A DNA stretch of 64,000 bases from Streptomyces buecherae (GTDB taxonomy: Bacteria; Actinomycetota; Actinomycetes; Streptomycetales; Streptomycetaceae). The notes under the pieces were generated by a model. The model ran no database searches, was not told the DNA's origin, and was given only the letters and a program-made list of their open reading frames with translations. Position 1 is the first letter of the stretch. Each line of letters begins with the position of its first letter. Of the stretch, positions 42,575 to 50,685 are shown in pieces. Location of the stretch: assembly GCF_014295035.1 (NCBI RefSeq), contig NZ_CP060404.1, positions 8,038,501 through 8,102,500 of the forward strand. Direction: 5' to 3'. Made by a program: the position numbers and the translations under genes.

Positions 42575-43153
42575 TCAGGGGCGGGTCCAGGCGTCGGCCA
42601 GCGCGATCAGGTCCTCCAGGGCCGCCCGCACGCGCGTCTCGTCGCCGGTGGTGAGGTAGTCGATCTGGAGCCCCGCGTACGCGGCGTTCAGGAGGGTGGC
42701 GCGCCGCTCCGCGGTCTCCGTCGGAACGCCGTGCGCCCGCAGCGCGTCGGCCACGAACAGCGTCCGCTGGGTGAGCATCGCCGGCACCTGGGAGCCGGGC
42801 AGTCGGCCGCCCGCCGCCAGGCCCTCGATCTCGTGCAGCAGACGGATCACCGGCAGGTAGTCGTCCGTGAGGTGCCAGTCCCAGGAAGCCCGGACGACGG
42901 CGCCCAGGCTGCGCCCCTCCGCCCAGCCGGGAAAGGCGCTGAGCCGGTCGCGCTGGCGCTCGTCGAGCCGGGTCAGGACGGCGTTGACGAGGTCGTCCTT
43001 GTCCCGGAAGTGGTGGGTGAGGACCCGGGTGCTGTGCCCGAGCGCCTGCGCCAGCGGGCGCATGGACAGGCCGACGAGGCCGTGCTCGGCCAGGTACTCG
43101 ATGATCGCGTCCAGCAACTCGGTGCGGCGCTGGGGGTCGCGCGGCCTGGCCAT
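42575..43153 (-). CDS. TetR-family regulator
   Basis: A 192-residue regulator from ATG 43153, behind GAGGAG. The N-terminal HTH is LLDAIIEYLAEHGLVGLSMRPLAQAL-type, ending GHSTRVLTHHFRDKDDLVNAVL. The ligand-binding C-terminal domain has no recognisable ligand signature. It is divergent from an alpha/beta hydrolase, with an AACGTTACGTT palindrome in between, and probably controls itself and that gene. Confidence 0.92.
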   Translation of the reverse strand: MARPRDPQRRTELLDAIIEYLAEHGLVGLSMRPLAQALGHSTRVLTHHFRDKDDLVNAVLTRLDERQRDRLSAFPGWAEGRSLGAVVRASWDWHLTDDYLPVIRLLHEIEGLAAGGRLPGSQVPAMLTQRTLFVADALRAHGVPTETAERRATLLNAAYAGLQIDYLTTGDETRVRAALEDLIALADAWTRP

Positions 43154-43360
43154 GCGCGGTGCTCCTCGGGTGGCTCGGTCGGCTGGGCGGTAGCCGCGTC
43201 GGCCGCCGGTGGTCGGCGGCCGGTGGGCCGGGCGGGGCTGGGAGCCACCCTAGGCCGGCGCGAGGCCGGCCAGCGGCGCTGGCCTGCGCGGGAGCGGCGC
43301 GGAGAGCGGGGGAGCGGGGCGAGGGGTGAGCGGTGACGGGCGCGCGTTGCGCGTTAGGGA

Positions 43361-43379
43361 AACGAACGTTACGTTAACG
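43361..43379. promoter_or_regulatory. TetR operator candidate
   Basis: AACGTTACGTT (43365-43375) is a perfect odd-centred palindrome, overlapped by CGTTAACG (43372-43379) and preceded by AACG (43361-43364). It lies 76 bases before the hydrolase start and between the divergent genes. Confidence 0.5.
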
Positions 43380-43451
43380 GTCTGGCGCTCACGCCGCCCA
43401 CCCCACCCCTCGCCCTAAGGGCCCACGCCGGGCCCGCACCAGGAGGCCGTC

Positions 43452-44279
43452 ATGCCCACCGAGCGGATCGCCGACGTCCGCGGTCGCGCGCTGCGCTACC
43501 TCGACCCCGGCGGCCCCGGCCGCCCCGTACTCGCGCTGCACGGCCACTTCGGCCGGGCGCGGGCGTACGCCGGGCTGATCGTCGCGCTGGCCCCGCGCTA
43601 CCGGGTCATCGCCCTCGAACAGCGCGGGCACGGTCGCAGCGCCGACCCGCGCGCCGACGCGGGCGACTTCACGCGCGAGGCGTACGTCGCCGACGCCGCG
43701 GCCTTCCTGCGCGCGCTCGACCTGGGCCGGGTGCCGGTCGTCGGGCACTCGGCGGGAGGCGTCACCGCCTTCCAACTCGCCGCCCGTGAAACCGAGTTGG
43801 TCGGCGCGCTCATCGTGGAGGAGGGCGGCGCGGACAACCGGCGGCCCCGTGTCCCGCACCCCGTGCTCGACGTGCGCGCGTGGCCGCGCCGCGCGCCCAC
43901 GCTGGCCGCCCTCGGCGAGCGGGTGCGCGAGCGGGGCATCCCGGACGCCGGCTACTTCCTGGAGAGCGCCGTGGAGTACCCGGACGGCTGGGGCTTCCTC
44001 TTCGACCTCGACGCCATGATGGCCTCGCAGCGGGCGGCGGTCGGCGACTGGTGGCCGGACTGGCTCGGCTCCGCGTGCCCGGCCCTCCTCCTCCACGGGG
44101 GCCGGAGCTTCGTGCTGCCGACCGACCTGGCCCGGGAGATGGCCGACCGGCGCCCAGGCACCACGCTGCGCACCTTCCCCGACTGCGGGCACTGGGTGCA
44201 CGACGACGACCCGGCCGGCTTCGCCAGCGTCGTCGGCGGCTTCCTCGACGCGCTGCCCGAGGCGGCGTGGGCCGGCTGA
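43452..44279 (+). CDS. Alpha/beta hydrolase
   Basis: A 275-residue protein with AGGAGG before ATG 43452. Features: PVLALHGHFG (oxyanion HG), ALEQRGHGRSADP, nucleophile Ser100 in VVGHSAGGVTAFQL and catalytic His247 in DCGHWVHDDDP. This is the non-heme peroxidase/epoxide hydrolase/esterase-like fold. No signal peptide, so cytosolic. The substrate is unknown; divergent control by TetR suggests an inducible detoxification or catabolic role. Confidence 0.92.
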   Translation: MPTERIADVRGRALRYLDPGGPGRPVLALHGHFGRARAYAGLIVALAPRYRVIALEQRGHGRSADPRADAGDFTREAYVADAAAFLRALDLGRVPVVGHSAGGVTAFQLAARETELVGALIVEEGGADNRRPRVPHPVLDVRAWPRRAPTLAALGERVRERGIPDAGYFLESAVEYPDGWGFLFDLDAMMASQRAAVGDWWPDWLGSACPALLLHGGRSFVLPTDLAREMADRRPGTTLRTFPDCGHWVHDDDPAGFASVVGGFLDALPEAAWAG

Positions 44280-44315
44280 ACGGGCGCTGTCACACCCCCG
44301 GCCTACGCTGGACGC

Positions 44316-44555
44316 ATGTGCCGAAGCATCAAGACACTCCGCCCCCCGGTCATGCCCGAGGTGAGCGAAGAAGACATCCAGGCAGCCGCCCTGCAGTACG
44401 TCCGCAAGGTTTCCGGATTCCGGGCGCCGGCCGCGCACAACCGGGTCGCGTTCGACGAGGCCGTCGCCGCGGTGACGGACGCGACCAGGCAGTTGCTCGG
44501 CAGCCTGGAGGTGCGGGGCGCCGGCGCCCGCCGCGCGGACGCCGCGCTCGGCTGA
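44316..44555 (+). CDS. DUF2277 family protein
   Basis: A 79-residue protein beginning MCRSIKTLRPPVMPEVSEED, with IQAAALQYVRKVSGFRAPA, the conserved pattern of DUF2277, a small family of unknown function found in many actinobacteria. TACGCT at 44304-44309 would place the transcript start at the A of the ATG, so the message is probably leaderless. It follows the hydrolase by 36 bases and could also be read from it. Confidence 0.92.
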   Translation: MCRSIKTLRPPVMPEVSEEDIQAAALQYVRKVSGFRAPAAHNRVAFDEAVAAVTDATRQLLGSLEVRGAGARRADAALG

Positions 44556-44666
44556 GCGCGCCGCGCACGCCGCGCGCGGGGCGGACCACTCCGCGCGCCG
44601 GCACAGTGGGTCACGAGTCGCTCGCCCACCGTGCCCTCGCGGTGGCGGCTTCCCTATGGTGGGGGA

Positions 44667-45254
44667 ATGCCGCCGGATTCCACGGCCACGAAGGCCCGCC
44701 TGCTCGCCGCCGCCCGTGCCGAGTTCGCCCGGCACGGGGTCGCGGGTGCGCGGGTGGATCGAATCGCGGCGGCGGCGAAGGCCAACAAGCGCCTGCTCTA
44801 CGTGTACTTCGGCAACAAGTGTGAGCTGTTCGACCGCGTGGTCGCCGAGGCGTTCGGGCAACTGGCCGACGCGGTGCCCTTCACCGCCGACGACCTGCCC
44901 GGCTACGCCGGCGCGCTCTTCGACCACCTGACGGCGCACCCGGCGCTGCTGCGGCTCATCGCCTGGGCGCTGCTGGAACGCCCAGGGCCCACGGCGGCCC
45001 GGATCGCCGACTGCCACCCCGCGGCCGAGGCCGTCGCCGACGCGCAGGCGCGCGGAGTGCTGACGGCCGCGCTGGAGCCGGCGGACGTGCTGGCGCTGAC
45101 CGTCGGCCTGGCCGGCGCGTGGTCGCACACGGCCGCGCCACTGGGCCGGCGCGACCCGGACGGCGCGCGGCGCGCCCCGGCGCACCCGGACTCGCGCAGG
45201 GCCCAGCGGCGCGCCGCGCTGACCCGGGCGATGGACGCGGCCACCGCGCCCTGA
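44667..45254 (+). CDS. TetR-family regulator
   Basis: A 195-residue regulator: KARLLAAARAEFARHGVAGARVDRIAAAAKAN, then KRLLYVYFGNKCELFDRVV. The C-terminal domain resembles the TetR_C_17-like group. ATG 44667 is chosen because TATGGT (44655-44660) would start transcription exactly there. The target is unknown; it is not divergent from any neighbour, and it converges on the carnitine cluster. Confidence 0.92.
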   Translation: MPPDSTATKARLLAAARAEFARHGVAGARVDRIAAAAKANKRLLYVYFGNKCELFDRVVAEAFGQLADAVPFTADDLPGYAGALFDHLTAHPALLRLIAWALLERPGPTAARIADCHPAAEAVADAQARGVLTAALEPADVLALTVGLAGAWSHTAAPLGRRDPDGARRAPAHPDSRRAQRRAALTRAMDAATAP

Positions 45255-45330
45255 CGGCCATGGGTATCGCGGTCACGGACGCCGCCGGCGCGCCCCGTCC
45301 GACGCGATCACGCCCCCGAGCGCCAGCCCC

Positions 45331-45882
45331 TCAGCGGTCCGACGCCACTGCCGGGCCGCCCGCCACCGGCCGGATGCCCCGCCCCGCCCACGGTGGAGCC
45401 GCTTCGACGCGGGCCGCGAGTTCGTGCCGGGCGCGGTCGGGCAGGAGAGCGGAACGCCCCGTGTGCTGGTCGACGTGGAGGGCGAAGAGTTCCTCCGTCG
45501 CCACGAGTTCCCCCTCCGGAGCCGTCCCCGCCGACCCGGGGGCGGTGGTCCCGGCCTCGGGGGAGGTGCCGGCCGGGGCGGCGTACATCTCGTGGACGAA
45601 CCGCACCTTGCCGGCATCGACCCCCAACGGCCGGGTCCGCACCGTGAGTTCGCTGCCCGTGCTCACCTCGCGCAGGTACCGCACGTGCGCCTCGACCGTG
45701 TACAGCGAACACCCGGTGCGCTGCCGGTAGGCCGCGTCCAACCCGATCCCGTCCATGAGCGCGTCCGTCGCGTGCCCGAAGACCAGCACGTAGTACGCCT
45801 CGCTGAGGTGCCCGTTGTAGTCGATCCACTCGGCGCGGACCGGCTCGCGGTGCGGTGGGAGCGGGCCCGGCGCCCCGCTCAC
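45331..45882 (-). CDS. Hotdog-fold thioesterase, probable betainyl-CoA thioesterase
   Basis: A 183-residue 4-hydroxybenzoyl-CoA-thioesterase-type protein: AEWIDYNGHLSEAYYVLVFGHATDALM and HVRYLREVSTGSELTVRTR. The Asp in WIDYNGH is the usual active-site acid. It starts at GTG 45882, overlapping the carnitine dehydrogenase stop by 4 bases. In carnitine degradation a thioesterase of this kind frees glycine betaine from betainyl-CoA, which fits the neighbours. An Ala/Pro/Gly/Glu-rich insert lies at about 105-125. Confidence 0.85.
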   Translation of the reverse strand: MSGAPGPLPPHREPVRAEWIDYNGHLSEAYYVLVFGHATDALMDGIGLDAAYRQRTGCSLYTVEAHVRYLREVSTGSELTVRTRPLGVDAGKVRFVHEMYAAPAGTSPEAGTTAPGSAGTAPEGELVATEELFALHVDQHTGRSALLPDRARHELAARVEAAPPWAGRGIRPVAGGPAVASDR

Positions 45883-46844
45883 GCCCGCTCCCCGGCGAGC
45901 CGGGGCAGCCGGCCGGTGGCCCGCAGCACGTTGATGACGCCCTGGTCGCGCTCGGCCACCAGGTCGGCGTGGCTGCGCTCGCCCGCGGCGTCGGCACAGC
46001 CGTCCACCATCGCCGACCGCAGCGCGTCATCCAGCTCGGGCGCGGCAAGCCGCGTCCACGGCGCCTTCAGCGACGGACCGAAGTGGTCGAGCATGTGCGC
46101 CATGCCGCCCTCGCCGCCCGCGAGGGCGAAGGTGAGGCAGGGGCCCATGAACGCCCAGCGCAGCCCCGGGCCCTCGGTGATGGACGCGTCGATGTCGGCG
46201 ACCGTCGCCTCGCCCGCGGCCACCATGTGCAGGGCCTCGCGCCACAGGGCCTCCTGGAGCCGGTTGGCGATGAAGCCGGGCAGCTCGCGCTCCATGGTGA
46301 TCACGGACTTGCCCGCCGCCGTGTAGAACGCGGACGCCCAGTCCACGGCCCAGCGCTCGGTGGCCTCGCCGCCGACGACCTCCACCAGCGGGATCAGGTA
46401 CGGCGGGTTGAAGGGATGCCCGACCACGAGGCGCCCCGGGCGCGCCGCCGTGGTCTGCATGTCGGTCATCGGGTAGCCGGAGGTGGAGGAGGCGATGACC
46501 ACGTCGGGGGCGGTGGCCGCGTCCAGCTCGGCCAGCAGGTCCCGCTTCAGCTCCAGCTTCTCCGGCGCGCTCTCCTGGACGAACTGCGCCTCGGCCACGG
46601 CCTCTTCGAGCGTGTCGGTCACGGTCAGCCGGTCCGGCGACGCGCCGTCGGCCAGTCCGAGCTGCTCCACGGCGGGCCAGGCCGCGGTGATGAGCCGGCG
46701 CAGCCGGGCCTCGGCGTCCGGGGCGGGGTCCCAGGCGGTGACGTCGTAGCCACGGGCCAGGAAGTGGGCGGCCCAGCCGCCGCCGATGACTCCCGCGCCG
46801 ACGCAGGCGACGCGGCGGACGCTCTCGGGTGCGATGGGTGACAT
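45879..46844 (-). CDS. L-carnitine dehydrogenase (3-hydroxyacyl-CoA dehydrogenase fold)
   Basis: A 321-residue NAD-dependent enzyme from ATG 46844 behind GAGGAG. Features: VACVGAGVIGGGWAAHFLARG (Rossmann), VQESAPEKLELKRDLLAELD, ASSTSGYPMTDM, VVGHPFNPPYLIPLVEVVGG and FIANRLQEALWREAL. This pattern is that of L-carnitine 3-dehydrogenase, oxidising carnitine to 3-dehydrocarnitine. It lies between the dehydrocarnitine-cleavage and thioesterase genes in the same operon. Confidence 0.9.
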   Translation of the reverse strand: MSPIAPESVRRVACVGAGVIGGGWAAHFLARGYDVTAWDPAPDAEARLRRLITAAWPAVEQLGLADGASPDRLTVTDTLEEAVAEAQFVQESAPEKLELKRDLLAELDAATAPDVVIASSTSGYPMTDMQTTAARPGRLVVGHPFNPPYLIPLVEVVGGEATERWAVDWASAFYTAAGKSVITMERELPGFIANRLQEALWREALHMVAAGEATVADIDASITEGPGLRWAFMGPCLTFALAGGEGGMAHMLDHFGPSLKAPWTRLAAPELDDALRSAMVDGCADAAGERSHADLVAERDQGVINVLRATGRLPRLAGERA

Positions 46845-46899
46845 GACGGGCTCCTCACGGACGGGGACGGTAGTGGGGGAGGGGCGAAGACGGTCGCGG

Positions 46900-47787
46900 C
46901 TAGGCACGGGGGGCGAGGCCGAGGCGGGCGCGGGCCTGGTCGGGCGTGGCCACGCGGGCGCCGAGCAGTTCGGTGATGCTGACGGCCCGCTCCACGAGCT
47001 GACCGTTGGTGGCCTTGACCCCCTTGCTCAGGTACAGGTTGTCCTCAAGCCCGACCCGTACGTTGCCGCCGAGCAGAATGGCCTGCGCCACCCACGGCAT
47101 CTGCATCCGACCCAGCGCGAAGCTGGCCCACTGGGCACCGGCGGGCAGCATGTTGACCATCGAGGCCAGCACGCCCGCGTCGGCGGGGGCGCCCCACGGG
47201 ATGCCCATGCACAGTTGGAAGACCGTCGGGTCGTCGAGCAGGCCCTCCGCGTGCAACTGCTTGGCGAACCACAGCTGCCCGGTGTCGAAGATCTCCAACT
47301 CCGGCCGTACGCCCAGTTCCTGGATGCGCTTGGCGCCGGCGCGCAGCATGTCGGGCGTGGAGACGTAGAGGTTGCTGCCGTCGCCGAAGTTCAGCGAACC
47401 GCAGTCGAGCGTGCAGATGTCCGGGAGCAGTTGCTCCACGTGCGGCAGCCGGTCCAGGCCGCTGACCAGGTCGGTGCCCGGCAACTGCCGTAGCGGCTGC
47501 TCCGGGTCGAGCACCAGGTCGCCACCCATCCCCGCGGTGAGGTTGATGATGACGTCGGTGCCGGTCCCCTGGATCCGCTCGACCACCTCGGCGTAGAGCC
47601 GCGGGTCGCGCGAGGGCGCGCCGCTCTCCGGGTCGCGTACGTGGACGTGGACCACGGCCGCGCCGGCCTCCGCCGCCTCGACCGCCGACGCGGCGATCTG
47701 CCGCGGGGTGACCGGCACGTGCGGGCTACGGCCCACGGTGTCGCCCGCGCCGGTGAGCGCGCAGGTGATGATGACCTCTTCGTTCAC
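46900..47787 (-). CDS. Beta-keto acid cleavage enzyme (BKACE), dehydrocarnitine type
   Basis: A 295-residue DUF849-family TIM barrel from GTG 47787, preceded by AAGGGA. Features: VIITCALTGAGDTVGRSPHVPVTP, GAAVVHVHVRDPESGAPSRD with the zinc-binding HxH, DVIINLTAGMGGD, and GGNVRVGLEDNLYLSKG. BKACE enzymes condense a beta-keto acid with acetyl-CoA and split it; next to carnitine dehydrogenase the likely substrate is 3-dehydrocarnitine, giving betainyl-CoA and acetoacetate. It is the first gene of the operon. Confidence 0.9.
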   Translation of the reverse strand: MNEEVIITCALTGAGDTVGRSPHVPVTPRQIAASAVEAAEAGAAVVHVHVRDPESGAPSRDPRLYAEVVERIQGTGTDVIINLTAGMGGDLVLDPEQPLRQLPGTDLVSGLDRLPHVEQLLPDICTLDCGSLNFGDGSNLYVSTPDMLRAGAKRIQELGVRPELEIFDTGQLWFAKQLHAEGLLDDPTVFQLCMGIPWGAPADAGVLASMVNMLPAGAQWASFALGRMQMPWVAQAILLGGNVRVGLEDNLYLSKGVKATNGQLVERAVSITELLGARVATPDQARARLGLAPRA

Positions 47788-47881
47788 GGGGTGTTGTCCC
47801 TTCGTGAGTGGGGCGGCGGCCCCGGGTACGGGTGTGGGTGCGTGCGTGTGGTTCACGCGCGGGCGCTGTGCGGTCGCGCGG

Positions 47882-47941
47882 GGGCGTACGTCGGTGCGCC
47901 GGGCGTACGGGTGTGAGTACGGGGAGTGTGTCGGGCGTACG
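47882..47941. repeat. Three GGGCGTACG motifs before the carnitine operon
   Basis: GGGCGTACG occurs at 47882-47890, 47901-47909 and 47933-47941, in the 178-base gap between the regulator and the operon. Each holds a CGTACG palindrome, so they may be regulator sites. Confidence 0.4.
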
Positions 47942-47965
47942 CGAGGGTGCGTCGGGTGTCGCGGC

Positions 47966-48919
47966 TCAGGTGGCGGTCAGTTCGGCGTCGACGAACGCGG
48001 TCAGCACCGCGTGCATGGTGTCGGGCGTGGTGCCCTCCGGCGCGCTGGCCAGGACCTGGGTGGCGAGCCCGTCGATGAGGGCGGCCAGCCGCAGGGCGGC
48101 GGCGTCCGGGTCCAGGTCCGGTCGGAAGGCGCCCTGGGCACGGCCGCGCCGCAGGACGTCAGCGAGGGTGGACCGCCACTGGCGGTAGAAGTCGGCGTGC
48201 AGGCGGCCGATCTCGGTCGAGCGCGCCGCCTCCGCCCACAGGTCCAGCCACACCAGCCACTGGCTGCGCTGCTGCGCCGTGCGCGGCGTCTGGAGCGCGA
48301 TCAACCGCAGCAACTCCGTGCGCGCGTCCGCGCTTTCGGACGATTCGGCGGCCCGCCGAGCGATGTCCTCGTCCATGCACCACCGCACGGCGGCCTCGAG
48401 CAGTTCGTCCCGTCCGGGGTAGTGGTAGTGGATGGCGGCCGTGCTGGTGCCGCAGGCCGCGGCGATGTCGCTGACCCGTACGGCGTGGAAGCCGTGCTCG
48501 GCGATCAGCCGCACCGTCTCCCGGACGATCTGCGACGGACGGCCCTCGGGTGGCGCGGTCGCGCGCGTCGTGCGCGCGGCGGGACGCTCGACGGCCGCCC
48601 CGCGTGCGGGCGCCCGCCCCGGGCCGCCGAGCAGCCAGCCCGGGTCGACGCCGCCCGCGTCGGCGATCCGGACGACCTCGGCGATGGTGAACCGGCGCGT
48701 GCCGCCCAGCGAGCGGGACAGCTTGGACGGATCCATGACGATCCGGCGGGCGAACTCCCTGCGGCTGCACCCGAGCCCGTCGATCACCTCGGCGACGCGC
48801 GCCCGCACGGTATGGCCGTCGGTCGCGCTCACCGCCTCGGTCGACGCGCCGGCCGTGGCGGCCGGGTCGATCGCGGTGTCCACGGTGTGGTCGCCGCGCT
48901 GTGCTGGGGGTTCCTCCAT
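47966..48919 (-). CDS. Two-HTH regulator: XRE-like domain fused to TetR
   Basis: A 317-residue protein. Residues about 33-100 form a lambda-repressor-like HTH: VAEVIDGLGCSRREFARRI and PSKLSRSLGGTRRFTIAEVVRIAD. Residues about 127-300 are a full TetR protein: TVRLIAEHGFHAVRVSDIAAACG, STAAIHYHYPGRDELLEAAV and a BetI-like C-terminal domain. Two separate DNA-binding modules in one chain are unusual. It directly precedes the carnitine operon on the same strand and probably regulates it and itself. The ATG at 48919 lies 2 bases after the predicted transcript start. Confidence 0.9.
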   Translation of the reverse strand: MEEPPAQRGDHTVDTAIDPAATAGASTEAVSATDGHTVRARVAEVIDGLGCSRREFARRIVMDPSKLSRSLGGTRRFTIAEVVRIADAGGVDPGWLLGGPGRAPARGAAVERPAARTTRATAPPEGRPSQIVRETVRLIAEHGFHAVRVSDIAAACGTSTAAIHYHYPGRDELLEAAVRWCMDEDIARRAAESSESADARTELLRLIALQTPRTAQQRSQWLVWLDLWAEAARSTEIGRLHADFYRQWRSTLADVLRRGRAQGAFRPDLDPDAAALRLAALIDGLATQVLASAPEGTTPDTMHAVLTAFVDAELTAT

Positions 48920-48927
48920 GGCCGACG

Positions 48928-48956
48928 ACCGTAGCAGCGTGTTGAGAACACCACAA
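48928..48956 (-). promoter_or_regulatory. Promoter and operator of the HTH-TetR gene
   Basis: On the minus strand TTGTGG (48956 down to 48951) and TACGGT (48933 down to 48928) are 17 bases apart. GTGTT-GAG-AACAC (48939-48951) is an inverted repeat within the spacer, a good autorepression site. Confidence 0.5.
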
Positions 48957-49130
48957 CGCGGCAACCTGGGAGAGTGGGCTAAATGTGAGGTGAATGGCTG
49001 GTTCGCGGGCTTGCTGGAAACTGATGAGTGAGTCAGATGGTGGGGTGGGGGCTGAGGCGGGCGCGAAGGCAGGGGTGCCCCGGCGGCCTGCCGGGGTGTG
49101 CGTCGCGGCCTGTCGTCGCGGTGGGTGAGC

Positions 49131-49154
49131 TACCGTGCTGTGGAAAGCGCTTGC
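49131..49154 (+). promoter_or_regulatory. LacI-type operator at the Gfo/Idh promoter
   Basis: TACCGT (49131-49136) reads as a -10. GAAAGCGCTTGC (49143-49154) follows; it is palindromic at AAGCGCTT and closely matches the general LacI/GalR-family operator. It would sit on the transcript start. No LacI gene is within the window. Confidence 0.5.
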
Positions 49155-49244
49155 TGCCGTAGGTGGCGGGGGCGGGAGGCGCCTGCCGCGGCGCGGCCGT
49201 CCGCCCCGTGCCCGTTGCCCGCGGCGCAGCCGGAAGGAGGACGG

Positions 49245-50525
49245 ATGACCGCTGCCCACCCTCAGCCCGAAACCCACCCTCGGCCCGCGCCCCAACCCCA
49301 GCCCACACCTCAACCCCAGCCCGCCACCCAGTCCGCGCCCCACTCCGTGCCCCGGTCCGGGTCCGACGCCGCCGGCCGGCGCCGCACGGTGCGGATCGCG
49401 ATGAACGGGGTGACCGGGCGCATGGGCTACCGCCAACACCTCGTCCGCTCCCTCCTCGCCCTCCGCGAGCAGGGCGGCCTGGAACTGGGGGACGGCACCG
49501 TGCTCTGGCCGGAACCGATCCTCGTCGGCCGCTCCGAACAGGCCCTGCGGGCGCTGGCCGAGCGGCACGGCCTCGACCGGTGGTCCACGCGCCTTGACGA
49601 CGTGCTCGCCGACCCGAGCGTGGACATCTACTTCGACGCGCAGCTCACCTCGGCCCGCGCCGACGCCCTGCGGCGGGCCATCGCCGCCGGGAAGCACGTC
49701 TACTGCGAGAAGCCCACGGCGGCCGGCCTCGACGACGCGCTCGACGTCGCCCGGCTCGCCACCGCCGCCGGCGTCAAGCACGGCGTGGTGCAGGACAAGC
49801 TGTTCCTGCCCGGGCTGCGCAAGCTGCGCCGACTGCTGGACGGCGGCTTCTTCGGCCGCGTCCTGTCGGTGCGCGGGGAGTTCGGCTACTGGGTCTTCGA
49901 GGGCGACTGGCAGGCGGCGCAGCGCCCCTCGTGGAACTACCGCACCGCGGACGGCGGTGGCATCGTGCGGGACATGTTCCCGCACTGGGAGTACGTGCTG
50001 CGCGAACTGTTCGGCCCCGTACGCACCGTGCAGGCGCAGGTCGCCACGCACCTGCCGCACCGCGTGGACGAGCACGGCCGGCCGTACGAGGCCACGGCGG
50101 ACGACGCGGCGTACGGCGTCTTCCAGCTCGACGGGGGGATCGTCGCGCAGATCAACTCCTCCTGGGCGGTGCGCGTGGACCGCCCGGAGCTGGTGGAGTT
50201 CCAGGTCGACGGGGTCGAGGGCTCGGCCGTCGCCGGACTGCGCGGCTGCCGGGTGCAACACCGGTCCGTCACCCCGCGGCCCGTGTGGAACCCGGACGTC
50301 CCGATCGCCGCGCCGTTCCGCGAGCAGTGGCAGGAGGTACCGGACAACGAGGTGTTCGACAACGGGTTCAAGGTGCAGTGGGAGCTGTTTCTGCGACACG
50401 TGGTGCTGGACGAGCCCTGGCGGTGGGACCTCTTGTCGGGCGCGCGCGGGGTGCAACTCGCCGAACTCGGGCTGCGCTCATCGGCCGAGGGGCGCCGGCT
50501 GACCGTCCCGGAGCTGGAGCTGTGA
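49245..50525 (+). CDS. Gfo/Idh/MocA-family oxidoreductase
   Basis: A 426-residue protein with AAGGAGG before ATG 49245. The first about 45 residues are Pro/Gln-rich low complexity. Then comes the nucleotide-binding domain, RIAMNGVTGRMGYRQHLVRSL, a divergent Rossmann start, with the family signature AGKHVYCEKPTAAG. The C-terminal domain has DMFPHWEYVLRELFGPV. It should oxidise or reduce a sugar or cyclitol with NAD(P). It heads an operon with a DUF993 protein and a TIM-barrel epimerase, a common actinobacterial set for catabolism of an unidentified sugar. Confidence 0.92.
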   Translation: MTAAHPQPETHPRPAPQPQPTPQPQPATQSAPHSVPRSGSDAAGRRRTVRIAMNGVTGRMGYRQHLVRSLLALREQGGLELGDGTVLWPEPILVGRSEQALRALAERHGLDRWSTRLDDVLADPSVDIYFDAQLTSARADALRRAIAAGKHVYCEKPTAAGLDDALDVARLATAAGVKHGVVQDKLFLPGLRKLRRLLDGGFFGRVLSVRGEFGYWVFEGDWQAAQRPSWNYRTADGGGIVRDMFPHWEYVLRELFGPVRTVQAQVATHLPHRVDEHGRPYEATADDAAYGVFQLDGGIVAQINSSWAVRVDRPELVEFQVDGVEGSAVAGLRGCRVQHRSVTPRPVWNPDVPIAAPFREQWQEVPDNEVFDNGFKVQWELFLRHVVLDEPWRWDLLSGARGVQLAELGLRSSAEGRRLTVPELEL

Positions 50526-50685
50526 CCCTCCGCCGCCCCGGCCCGGCCCACCCGCCGCCGGCTCACCACGCCGCGCCTGACCGGCCAACCCCACCACACC
50601 GGCCGGGTCCGCCCCACCCGGCAGTGTCCGATCGCGCGGCCCGCGCCCCCCGGCTCGTCGGCCGCCCGCCCCTGCGAGGTGCGCG

